This document shows, piece by piece, positions 1 to 6,176 of a DNA stretch of 6,176 bases. The position numbers and the translations under genes were made by a program. The notes below the pieces were generated by a model, which saw only the letters and a list, made by a program, of their open reading frames with translations, did not search any database and had not been told where the DNA came from. Position 1 is the first letter of the stretch, and every line of letters starts with the position of its first letter. Source of the stretch: Caldifarciminota bacterium (GTDB lineage: Bacteria > Hydrothermota > Hydrothermia > S141-80); contig JALUJC010000379.1 in NCBI GenBank assembly GCA_027053375.1, positions 1-6,176 of the forward strand. Direction: 5' to 3'.

Positions 1-821
1 TCCTGCAGGACCAGGTGCGGTACTGGATCGCCCGTGTGGAAGGAACCTCGCTGGACGTGGAACGCCCGTTTTCCTTTTACCGATGGATCCAGCCCGTTGC
101 CTATCGTTTTTCACCCGCCCCACCTCTAACGGAGACAGACCCGGAAGGGGAGATCCACGACCTGCTGCGCTGGAGTGTGCGGCTGCATCTCCCCTGGCTC
201 CGCGCACTGCTTTCGTCTGAAACCCTTCTTCCGGAAGACCGTATCCGGCTTGCGCAGGAAGCACGGGACTGGGGCTGGGATGACCTTCCACTTTTCCTGC
301 TGCGCCCTCTTTCCCACGATCCAGAATGGGCGGATCGGCTCTGGGCGTTGCTCTATCCCACTCCCTATGGCATGTACGTGTGCCAGGCTTCGCAAAACAC
401 GGAGGTCCCGATCTCTCTCCTTTACGCACTCATGCGGGAGGAAAGCCACTTCCAGCCCGGAGCGGTGTCTCCTGTGGGTGCCCGGGGCCTGCTTCAGCTC
501 ATGCCCGGGACAGCAAAGCGTTATGGTGTTCAGAACCCCGATGCGCTCTTTCGTCCTTCGGTGAATATTCGTGTGGCTGCACGGTTGCTGGCCGATCTTT
601 CCGACTCCCTCCCTCACCGTTTCGCGGTGGTGGCTGCGTACAATGCCGGGAAGAAAGCCGTGCGTCGCTGGCTCGCATATCCCGTACAGGACAGTGTTCT
701 CTGGGTGGAATGGATCGGATACAGAGAAACCCGCAATTATGTACGACGCGTGATCCGCAGCGAACGGATCTACCGTCATCTTCTTTCTCCATCCTTCTGC
801 GAGGACCAGGATGCGCCCTGA
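1..821 (+). CDS. Soluble lytic murein transglycosylase, Slt/GH23 family (5'-truncated by window edge)
   Basis: Cleaves the MurNAc-GlcNAc bond of peptidoglycan in the periplasm to form 1,6-anhydro-MurNAc ends. Counting the GTG at 15 as residue 1, the SLT catalytic domain spans about residues 118-250. REES (141-144) carries the probable catalytic Glu143 (codon 441-443). It is followed by SPVGARGLLQLMPGTA (152-167), then AAYNAG (207-212) and ETRNYVRRV (238-246), all hallmarks of Slt70-type enzymes. The N-terminal part looks like the helical repeat region of Slt70. The frame stays open through position 3 with no start signal, and the DQVRYWIARVEG stretch resembles an internal helical repeat, so the gene almost certainly begins outside the window. 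The signal peptide cannot be seen. Its last 11 bases overlap the next gene, suggesting one operon. The family call is strong; the exact subfamily is not resolved. Confidence 0.93.
   Translation, partial: LQDQVRYWIARVEGTSLDVERPFSFYRWIQPVAYRFSPAPPLTETDPEGEIHDLLRWSVRLHLPWLRALLSSETLLPEDRIRLAQEARDWGWDDLPLFLLRPLSHDPEWADRLWALLYPTPYGMYVCQASQNTEVPISLLYALMREESHFQPGAVSPVGARGLLQLMPGTAKRYGVQNPDALFRPSVNIRVAARLLADLSDSLPHRFAVVAAYNAGKKAVRRWLAYPVQDSVLWVEWIGYRETRNYVRRVIRSERIYRHLLSPSFCEDQDAP
801..804 (+). promoter_or_regulatory. Ribosome binding site for the SAM hydrolase gene
   Basis: GAGG sits six bases before the ATG at 811, inside the final codons of the lytic transglycosylase gene. It supports the start at 811 and implies that this gene is translated from the same transcript as its upstream neighbour. 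Confidence 0.6.
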
Positions 822-1581
822 CCTGGTGGTACTGCTCACGGATTTTGGACCTGCATCTTCCTTTGTGGGGATCATGAAGGCGGTCCTGCTCCAGCAGGTG
901 GGATCCCGGGTCACCTTTCTGGATCTTGCCCACAACCTCCGTCCACAGGACGTGGAGGAGGCGGCACGCACGCTGGAATGTGCCTGGCCTTACCTTCCCG
1001 AAAACGTGGTTATCGTCGGGGTGGTGGATCCCGGTGTGGGCTCAAAACGCCGGGCTGTGGCCGTGCGGCTGCGGGAGAAACGCGTGTTCGTTGGGCCGGA
1101 CAATGGGATGCTCACGCCTCTTCTGGACCACATCCTGGAGGCTGTCCAGATCCCCATTCCCCCGGACGCCTCTCCTACCTTTCACGGCCGGGATGTCTTT
1201 GCACCGGCAGCCGCCCGGCTTCTCCAGGGCACACCCCTGAAGGCGCTGGGTTCTCCCCTGGATCCCTCCTCCCTTGTTCGCCTCCCCTGGCCGACTTCGG
1301 AAGAAACGGCGGAGGGATGGACCGGAACCGTACGAAGCGTGGATCCTTTCGGCAACCTCATCACCTCTTTCCACCGAAAACATTTACCGGACCTGCCCTA
1401 TTCGGCGCTCCGCGCAGGGGATCGGATACTTCCTGTGGTGCGCACATTCTCGGATGTGGAAGAAGGGGAACTGCTTGCTTACTGGGGTTCCTGCGGATAC
1501 CTGGAAATCGCCGCACGCAACGGATCTGCCGTTTCCATCCTGGGTCCCCATCCCGAACCCCTTGTGTTGCTCCGTCCATGA
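811..1581 (+). CDS. S-adenosyl-L-methionine hydrolase (adenosine-forming), SAM hydroxide adenosyltransferase / DUF62 family
   Basis: Predicted cytosolic enzyme that uses an activated water to split S-adenosylmethionine into adenosine and L-methionine. The family is related to the bacterial fluorinase and chlorinase. Seen in the sequence: LLTDFG at 8-13 with the SAM-contacting Asp11, FVGIMKA (18-24), DLAHNL (38-43), VVDPGVGSKRR (71-81), VGPDNG (94-99), FHGRDVFAP (124-132) and, in the C-terminal beta domain, SVDPFGNLITS (176-186). Asp73, Arg80 and His125 match the spacing of the Asp-Arg-His triad that marks hydrolases of this family. At 256 residues it has the usual hydrolase length and shows no room for the extra loop of the fluorinase. 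ATG 811 is supported by GAGG upstream. It overlaps the upstream gene by 11 bases and the downstream gene by 4. The cellular purpose of the family is poorly known. Halogenase activity is possible but less likely. Confidence 0.92.
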   Translation: MRPDLVVLLTDFGPASSFVGIMKAVLLQQVGSRVTFLDLAHNLRPQDVEEAARTLECAWPYLPENVVIVGVVDPGVGSKRRAVAVRLREKRVFVGPDNGMLTPLLDHILEAVQIPIPPDASPTFHGRDVFAPAAARLLQGTPLKALGSPLDPSSLVRLPWPTSEETAEGWTGTVRSVDPFGNLITSFHRKHLPDLPYSALRAGDRILPVVRTFSDVEEGELLAYWGSCGYLEIAARNGSAVSILGPHPEPLVLLRP

Positions 1582-3332
1582 AAGCGCTTTTCTGGATGAT
1601 GCTCTGGTCTGTGTTTGTTCCTATCCGGCGCATCACCTTTGAAGGAAACCGTGTGTTTTCGGATGCCACCCTGCTGCTGGTCTCCGGACTGGAACAGGGC
1701 CAGCCCTACCGGTTTCCTCTGGTGTTCCGTGCCCGTCGGGCGCTGGAAGAGCAGTACCATATGAAGGGATATTTTCAGGTGCGGATCCGGGTGGATACCC
1801 AGCGGGTGGAGGACGGGGTGGATGTCCATTTCATCATTCACGAGGGACGGCGTTCCGTGATCCAGTCCATCTGGGCAGATCCAGGGCCGCTTCTCTCTTC
1901 TCAAGCCTTTCTCCGGATGTTCCCACATGGCGGGAAAAACTTCCCCTACGATGAAGGGATCCTGAACCGTGCGGAAACAAAGGTGGCAGAGATCTATCAA
2001 AATCAGGGGTTTCCCTATGTTCAGGTGTCCCGTGTCCTGGACACCCTGAGCAGCGGCCGGGTCAATCTGCGATACACCGTGCATCCCGGACCCTGGACAC
2101 GGATTGACGAAATCCAGGTGGTGGGCAACCACAACGTCCGAACGGCACTGGTTCTCCGGGCGCTGGGACTCCGTCCTCCCGTGGTCTACGCCCAGCGTCG
2201 ACTTGAAGAAGGGTTGCGAACCCTCTATCGTCTGGAGTTGTTCCGTCTGGTGCGGTATCGTCTGGACACCCTGACCCTGTCTCCCGGACAGGATACCCTT
2301 CGTCTTCGCCTTGTGGTGCTGGTGGAAGAACGTCCGCCCAAATATCTACGCGTGGGAATGGGTGTGCAAACGCCAGATCGCATTCAGGGCCGGCTCACGC
2401 TGGGACACCGAAGCCTGTTCTACAACGGTCAGAACGAGGAGGTGACCCTGGAGAGTGCCCTGCAGTTTCCACAGTTTATTGGAGACTTCCAGCAGGGCGT
2501 TCGCGTGATTCGCGGTCGGTTGCGGCACAAAGAGCCCTTCTTTCTGAATACCCCGGCCCGGGGAGAATTCACCGCAGGCTACGACTTTGACCGGGAAATC
2601 CTGTCCAGGGCGTTCAGTTTTACCTTCCTTCTCGGGATTGAGGTTTCCCCTTCTTTGCTCTGGACCCCCACCCTGACCTGGACCCGTGAGACCTGGCGAG
2701 GACAGGGGGTGACGAACCTTCTGGCCACGCCACTCTACCTGGATACCCGGGACAACCTGTTCAACCCGCACCGGGGAGCATTCGGGTTGTTTTCCGTGCA
2801 GTACGCCGGGGGTATCCTGCGGGGCAATCACCACTTTACACGCTACTATGGCATGCTTTCCCTGTTTCAGTCCCTGGGGGATGTGGTGCTGGCGGTTCGT
2901 GGGGTGGCGGGCTGGCTGGATCCCCGACAGGCTCTTCCGGAGATCCCGCTCACCTATTTTTTCCGGCTCGGGGGGGATGGCAGCATCCGGGGCTATCCCC
3001 TGGGAAGTCTGGGCCCCCTGCACCCGGCCGAAGAATCTTATCGCTACGGCACAGCGATGCTCGACGGCAACCTGGAACTGCGCATTCCCTGGCACCCCAT
3101 TCTCTGGAAAGGCGGCAACCCTCTGCCCCTGGGGGTGGTGCTGTTTCTGGATGCGGGACGCACCGGACTCCGCTTTCCACCACCCCCGCCCACCTACATC
3201 ACCGCCGGCGTGGGGCTCCGCATTCACGCCTTCGCCACCCCTCTTCGCCTGGACTGGGGATATCCGCTTACAAAAGCAGAAGGCGCCGCACCGGGCGGCG
3301 CCTTCTATGTGGGAATCGGGCATATGTTCTGA
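1578..3332 (+). CDS. Omp85-family outer-membrane protein with three POTRA domains (TamA/BamA-like)
   Basis: Likely inserts beta-barrel proteins into the outer membrane. The 584-residue protein has a short hydrophobic N-terminus (ALFWMMLWSVFV, 3-14). Three POTRA-like units follow, at about 16-91 (RRITFEGNRVF), 94-173 and 174-254 (DEIQVVGNHNV). A C-terminal barrel runs from about 255 to 584. Barrel signatures are YLDTRDNLFNPHRG (387-400), LGGDGSIRGY (464-473, the conserved RGY/F loop-6 motif with Arg471), FLDAGRTG (523-530), GLRIHAFATPLRLDWGYPL (546-564) and a terminal Phe in an alternating last strand. Three POTRAs and this size resemble TamA (about 577 residues) more than five-POTRA BamA, but some lineages have short BamA proteins, so I assign no symbol. 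The frame is open upstream to 978, but that stretch reads as Arg/Gly/Pro-rich shadow of the SAM hydrolase. ATG 1578 fits the hydrophobic leader and forms an ATGA overlap. No Shine-Dalgarno precedes it, so translational coupling is likely. Confidence 0.93.
   Translation: MKALFWMMLWSVFVPIRRITFEGNRVFSDATLLLVSGLEQGQPYRFPLVFRARRALEEQYHMKGYFQVRIRVDTQRVEDGVDVHFIIHEGRRSVIQSIWADPGPLLSSQAFLRMFPHGGKNFPYDEGILNRAETKVAEIYQNQGFPYVQVSRVLDTLSSGRVNLRYTVHPGPWTRIDEIQVVGNHNVRTALVLRALGLRPPVVYAQRRLEEGLRTLYRLELFRLVRYRLDTLTLSPGQDTLRLRLVVLVEERPPKYLRVGMGVQTPDRIQGRLTLGHRSLFYNGQNEEVTLESALQFPQFIGDFQQGVRVIRGRLRHKEPFFLNTPARGEFTAGYDFDREILSRAFSFTFLLGIEVSPSLLWTPTLTWTRETWRGQGVTNLLATPLYLDTRDNLFNPHRGAFGLFSVQYAGGILRGNHHFTRYYGMLSLFQSLGDVVLAVRGVAGWLDPRQALPEIPLTYFFRLGGDGSIRGYPLGSLGPLHPAEESYRYGTAMLDGNLELRIPWHPILWKGGNPLPLGVVLFLDAGRTGLRFPPPPPTYITAGVGLRIHAFATPLRLDWGYPLTKAEGAAPGGAFYVGIGHMF
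3277..3306 (-). terminator. Perfect GC-rich hairpin inside the Omp85 gene, candidate terminator for the leftward operon
   Basis: The arms 3278-3289 and 3295-3306 are perfectly complementary over 12 bp (AGAAGGCGCCGC / GCGGCGCCTTCT) with a 5-base loop. Read on the - strand, the stem lies 27-55 bases after the EF-G-like stop codon and is followed by GCTTTTG, a short and interrupted T run. On the + strand no T run follows, so the hairpin is more plausible as a leftward terminator. It could also be only a by-product of the encoded KAEGAAPGGA turn. Confidence 0.45.
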
Positions 3333-5348
3333 TCAGGACCCCTCTTCCTGTTCCTTTTTCAACGCCTGGATCACACGGTCTGCAATCTCCCGGGGAACTT
3401 CATCGTAGTGGGAAAACTTCATGGTATACAGCCCGCGTCCTTTGGTGATGGAACGCAGGGAGGAAGAATATCCCTGCAGTTCCGCCTGCGGCACATGCGC
3501 ACGAATGATCTGCAGGTTCCCCTCGGAGTCCATCCCCAGAATGCGCCCGCGCCGTGCATTGAGATCCCCGATCACATCCCCCATATACTCTTCCGGCACC
3601 CGAACCTCCACCTCATAGATGGGTTCCAGGAGATAAGGGTCCGCCTGCGCCTCCGCATCTTTGAAAGCCAGGCTTCCCGCAATTTCAAAGGCCAGGTTGG
3701 AGGAATCCACAGGGTGATACTTTCCGTCGTAGAGGGTGACCTTCACGTCCACCACCCGCACACCGGCCAGCACGCCGGTTTCCATGGCTTTCTTCACACC
3801 CTGCTCCACAGAAGGCCGGAAGTTCTGGGGGATGGCGCCGCCGAAGATCTCATCCACCCACTCGTATCCCTGTCCACGGGGGAGTGGCTCAATTTTGATG
3901 AAGCACCATCCATACTGCCCCCGTCCACCCGTCTGTTTGACATACTTCCCTTCCCCTTTGGCGGGTTTCCGGATGGTTTCCCGGTAAGGAATTCTCGGAG
4001 GCGCCGTGTCCACGTCCACCCCGAACTTTTCTTTCAAATGAGAGAGAATCACGTCCAGATGGAGCTCTCCCATCCCCTTCAGAATGCTCTGTTTCAATTC
4101 GGGGTCATATCCGAAGGAGAAGGTGGGATCTTCTGCATTCAGACGGTGAAGCGCATCCGAAACCTTTTCCTCGTCCTGCTTGGTTTTCGGGACAATGGCC
4201 ACCGCCACCAGAGGTTCAGGCAGTTCCGGAGCGGGAAGATGGACCGGGAAATCCTTTGCAGTCAGGGTATCCAGCACCCGGGTATGCTTGAGTTTGACCA
4301 CCGCCCCCAGATCTCCGGGTTCCAGCCGCTCCACCTCACTGCGGTCCTTCCCCACCAGACGGTACACCTGGTTGATTCGCTCACTCTGCCCCGCACGGAC
4401 GTTAAACGCCTCGGTCCCTCCCTCAAGGGTCCCCTGGAAAACGCGGATCACATACAGTTCTCCGAGATGCGCCTCATAGAAAATCTTACCCACCTGCGCC
4501 ACCAGGGGTTTGTCCGCCACCGGTTCCAGAGCCACGGCTTCATCGCCTTTCTGCGCCTCCGGCAGGGGCATCTCGTGCGCCGCCGGTATCCATTCGCTGA
4601 CCAGGTCAAGAAAGGCCTCCACCCCCACGCCGGCCACAGAATCCACAAAGAACACCGGGATCAGTTCACCGGCCAGATAGGCTTCGCGGAACACCGGGCC
4701 CGCCTCCTCCACGGTGATGGGTTCATCGCTCAGGTATTTCTCAAGAAGTTCTTCCGAGTTCTCCACAATGGACTCCCAGAGGGCACTGCGCATCTCCTGT
4801 GCCCAGTCGGGAAGGGTATCTGCAGGCCCCAGCAGCGGCGCCACTTCGGTGAACTGACCTCCCACACCCGAAGGGGCGACCAGGGGGACCACACCAGATC
4901 CCAGCCGTTCGCGGAGGTTCTCAAGGAGTCCCTGAACGTTGATTTCTTCCGACGTTCCCATCCGGGTCACCACCACCATGCGGGGCTTCCCCGCCTCCCG
5001 GGCGAACTGAACATAACGCTCTGTGCCCACCTCCACACCGCTGGTGGCATCCACCACTGCCACCACATGATCCACCATCTGAATGCCCAGACGCACGTCC
5101 CCCTCAAAATCAAAGTATCCCGGCGTATCCACCACATGGAGCCGGTTCCCTTTCCACTCCAGCGTGGCCAGGCCCATCCGGATGGACATCCCGCGTTTGA
5201 CTTCTTCAGGGTCGGCATCCAGCACACTGGTTCCTTCCGAGGTCTGCCCCAGACGGCTGGTCACCCCGGCTTTGAAAAGCAACGCTTCCGCAAACGTGGT
5301 CTTACCGGACCCCGTGTGTCCCACCAGTGCCAGACTGCGGATGTTCAT
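3333..5348 (-). CDS. EF-G-like translational GTPase (EF-G2 type paralogue)
   Basis: Cytosolic ribosome-associated GTPase of the EF-G family, 671 residues, with all five domains. G1 is GHTGSGKTT (10-18). The switch I region has RGMSI (52-56), where EF-G has RGITI. G3 is DTPGYFDF (74-81). The G4 position reads TRMG (128-131). Domain II starts near 279, domain III contains KGMGELHLDV (424-433), and domain IV has YDGKYHPVDSS (540-550) with His545 at the tip that enters the decoding site in EF-G. Domain V runs to the end with VPEEYMGDVIGDLNARRG (584-601). The P-loop lacks the AHIDAGKTT form of classical EF-G, G3 has Tyr78 instead of His, and the G' insert is short. These mark it as an EF-G-like paralogue, as known in Thermus and actinobacteria, not the main translocase. 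Start ATG 5348 has GGGAGG six bases upstream and lies one base after the rho stop. Domains III-V look intact, so ribosome binding is likely; GTP turnover is uncertain. Confidence 0.9.
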   Translation of the reverse strand: MNIRSLALVGHTGSGKTTFAEALLFKAGVTSRLGQTSEGTSVLDADPEEVKRGMSIRMGLATLEWKGNRLHVVDTPGYFDFEGDVRLGIQMVDHVVAVVDATSGVEVGTERYVQFAREAGKPRMVVVTRMGTSEEINVQGLLENLRERLGSGVVPLVAPSGVGGQFTEVAPLLGPADTLPDWAQEMRSALWESIVENSEELLEKYLSDEPITVEEAGPVFREAYLAGELIPVFFVDSVAGVGVEAFLDLVSEWIPAAHEMPLPEAQKGDEAVALEPVADKPLVAQVGKIFYEAHLGELYVIRVFQGTLEGGTEAFNVRAGQSERINQVYRLVGKDRSEVERLEPGDLGAVVKLKHTRVLDTLTAKDFPVHLPAPELPEPLVAVAIVPKTKQDEEKVSDALHRLNAEDPTFSFGYDPELKQSILKGMGELHLDVILSHLKEKFGVDVDTAPPRIPYRETIRKPAKGEGKYVKQTGGRGQYGWCFIKIEPLPRGQGYEWVDEIFGGAIPQNFRPSVEQGVKKAMETGVLAGVRVVDVKVTLYDGKYHPVDSSNLAFEIAGSLAFKDAEAQADPYLLEPIYEVEVRVPEEYMGDVIGDLNARRGRILGMDSEGNLQIIRAHVPQAELQGYSSSLRSITKGRGLYTMKFSHYDEVPREIADRVIQALKKEQEEGS

Positions 5349-5349
5349 C

Positions 5350-6176
5350 TCAAGCCTCCCGTTTCATGGTTGAGGGGGATTCGACCAGTTCGGGAATCCG
5401 CTCAAGGAATTCCCGGTTGGTTCTTGTGGTCAGAATATGCTGAAGCAATGTTTCCATGGCGTCCACAGGATCCTTCCCCGAAAGGATCTTGCGGAACGAC
5501 CAGATCTTTTTCAATGCATCTTCCGGCAGAAGCAGCTCTTCCCGGCGCGTTCCAGACCGGTTCAGATCAATGGCGGGGAAGATCCGGCGGTCCGCCAGAC
5601 GGCGATCCAGGATCAACTCCATGTTCCCCGTACCTTTAAATTCCTCAAAGATCACATCATCCATTCGGGAACCGGTCTCAATCAGGGCCGTGGCAATGAT
5701 GGTCAGGCTCCCCCCTTCTTCAATTTTACGCGCGGACCCGAAAAACTTCTTGGGTTTGATCAGCGCCGTGGAGTCAATTCCACCCGAGAGTGTCCGTCCG
5801 GAGTGGGGCGTAATCACATTGTAGGCCCGCGCCAGCCGGGTAAGGGAGTCCAGAAGAATCACCACGTCTTTTTTGTATTCCACCAGCCTTTTGGCCCGTT
5901 CCAGCACCATTTCCGCCACTTTGGTATGCCGTTCGGCAGGCTGATCAAAGGTGGAAGACACCACCAGAGCATCCACCTGACGCTCAAAATCCGTGACCTC
6001 TTCCGGGCGCTCATCAATGAGCAACACGATCACTTCCACTTCGGGATGATTCCGGAGAATGGCATGGGCGATCTTCTGGAGCAGCACTGTCTTCCCGGCG
6101 CGTGGGGGCGACACGATCAGCCCGCGCTGTCCCTTCCCGATCGGTACAAACAGATCCACAATACGCAGGTTGGGAT
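5350..6176 (-). CDS. rho: Transcription termination factor Rho, C-terminal ATPase part (5'-truncated by window edge)
   Basis: Hexameric RNA-dependent ATPase/helicase that releases RNA polymerase at Rho-dependent terminators. Only the RecA-like C-terminal part is present; the RNA-binding N-terminal domain lies beyond the right edge. The frame is open to 6174 ([17 protein letters not shown]), where Rho proteins are normally mid-protein, so the GTG at 6159 is not the start. Counting that codon as 1, Walker A is SPPRAGKT (17-24), LLIDERPEE is at 46-54, Walker B is [16 protein letters not shown] (99-114), the Q-loop is [19 protein letters not shown] (123-141), [14 protein letters not shown] is at 147-160, the R-loop is FKGTGNMEL (174-182) and [17 protein letters not shown] is at 194-210. 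Walker A has Arg where E. coli Rho has Lys181 (PPKAGKT). The tail after TNREFL is about ten residues longer than in E. coli. Its TGA at 5350-5352 lies one base from the EF-G-like start. Confidence 0.97.
   Translation of the reverse strand, partial: PNLRIVDLFVPIGKGQRGLIVSPPRAGKTVLLQKIAHAILRNHPEVEVIVLLIDERPEEVTDFERQVDALVVSSTFDQPAERHTKVAEMVLERAKRLVEYKKDVVILLDSLTRLARAYNVITPHSGRTLSGGIDSTALIKPKKFFGSARKIEEGGSLTIIATALIETGSRMDDVIFEEFKGTGNMELILDRRLADRRIFPAIDLNRSGTRREELLLPEDALKKIWSFRKILSGKDPVDAMETLLQHILTTRTNREFLERIPELVESPSTMKREA
5355..5360 (-). promoter_or_regulatory. Ribosome binding site for the EF-G-like gene
   Basis: GGGAGG on the - strand lies six bases before the ATG at 5348 and is embedded in the last codons of rho. 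It fixes the start of the EF-G-like protein. Ribosomes finishing rho would pass over or expose this site, which favours translational coupling. Confidence 0.7.

Noticed and set aside
15..17. GTG as the start of the lytic transglycosylase and GTG 6159 as the start of rho
   Set aside because: Both frames remain open to the window edge, and the residues before these codons continue the family sequence, so they are internal Val codons.
126..971. A 281-codon - strand open frame across the transglycosylase and SAM hydrolase genes
   Set aside because: It overlaps two clear conserved genes, has a Cys/Arg/His-rich composition and shows no domain.
978..1577. An upstream extension of the Omp85 frame by 200 codons
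   Set aside because: This stretch lies in another frame of the SAM hydrolase, reads as Arg/Gly/Pro/Ser-rich with no motif, and would bury the hydrophobic leader that starts at 1578.
2346..3323. A 325-codon - strand open frame opposite the Omp85 barrel
   Set aside because: It is the codon-aligned complement of the Omp85 gene, with no recognisable motif and no ribosome binding site that I could see; explained by the same codon avoidance.
3353..3359. T-rich run CCTTTTT just past the Omp85 stop as a rightward terminator
   Set aside because: No stable stem directly precedes it; the strong hairpin ends nearly 50 bases upstream, too far for an intrinsic terminator.
5469..5488. Inverted repeat GATCCTT / AAGGATC with a 6-base loop inside rho
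   Set aside because: Only 7 bp per arm, no T run, and it lies in the coding sequence for KILSGKDP; likely chance.
3408..5639. A 743-codon + strand open frame opposite the EF-G-like gene and part of rho
   Set aside because: It is the exact codon-register complement of the EF-G-like gene, its composition is His/Arg/Pro-rich without domain signatures, and both - strand genes are unmistakable conserved proteins. Codon avoidance explains the open frame.

Overview
This 6.2 kb window comes from a Gram-negative (diderm) bacterium with moderately GC-rich DNA. The diderm call rests on an Omp85-type outer-membrane protein and a Slt-type periplasmic lytic transglycosylase. I cannot name the phylum. The EF-G-like paralogue and the SAM-hydrolysing enzyme are both known from several thermophilic lineages, but that is only a weak hint. 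The DNA is almost entirely coding, with no intergenic gap longer than 1 base, and I saw no tRNA, rRNA, CRISPR, insertion sequence or phage gene.

Left half, + strand (1-3332): three tightly packed genes that look like one operon. The 3' part of a soluble lytic transglycosylase overlaps by 11 bases a complete S-adenosyl-L-methionine hydrolase (SAM hydroxide adenosyltransferase, the DUF62 family). That gene overlaps by 4 bases (ATGA) a 584-residue Omp85 protein with three apparent POTRA domains and a 16-strand-type barrel. The first and third products act at the envelope (peptidoglycan cleavage and outer-membrane protein insertion). The middle enzyme cleaves SAM to adenosine and methionine, and its link to them is unclear.

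Right half, - strand (3333-6176): the C-terminal ATPase half of transcription terminator Rho, followed one base later by a complete 671-residue EF-G-like translational GTPase. The EF-G-like gene has a good Shine-Dalgarno sequence inside the end of rho, so the two are probably co-transcribed and translationally coupled.

The two operons converge with no spacer: the two TGA stops abut and form the palindrome TGATCA. A strong perfect hairpin lies inside the last codons of the Omp85 gene, placed to serve as a terminator of the leftward rho/EF-G-like transcript.

The most interesting protein is the EF-G-like GTPase. The usual catalytic His of G3 is Tyr, the guanine-specificity motif NKxD reads TRMG, the P-loop differs from classical EF-G, and the G' insert is shortened. 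It therefore looks like a divergent paralogue rather than the main translocase. Nothing here amounts to a clear new mobile or defence system.
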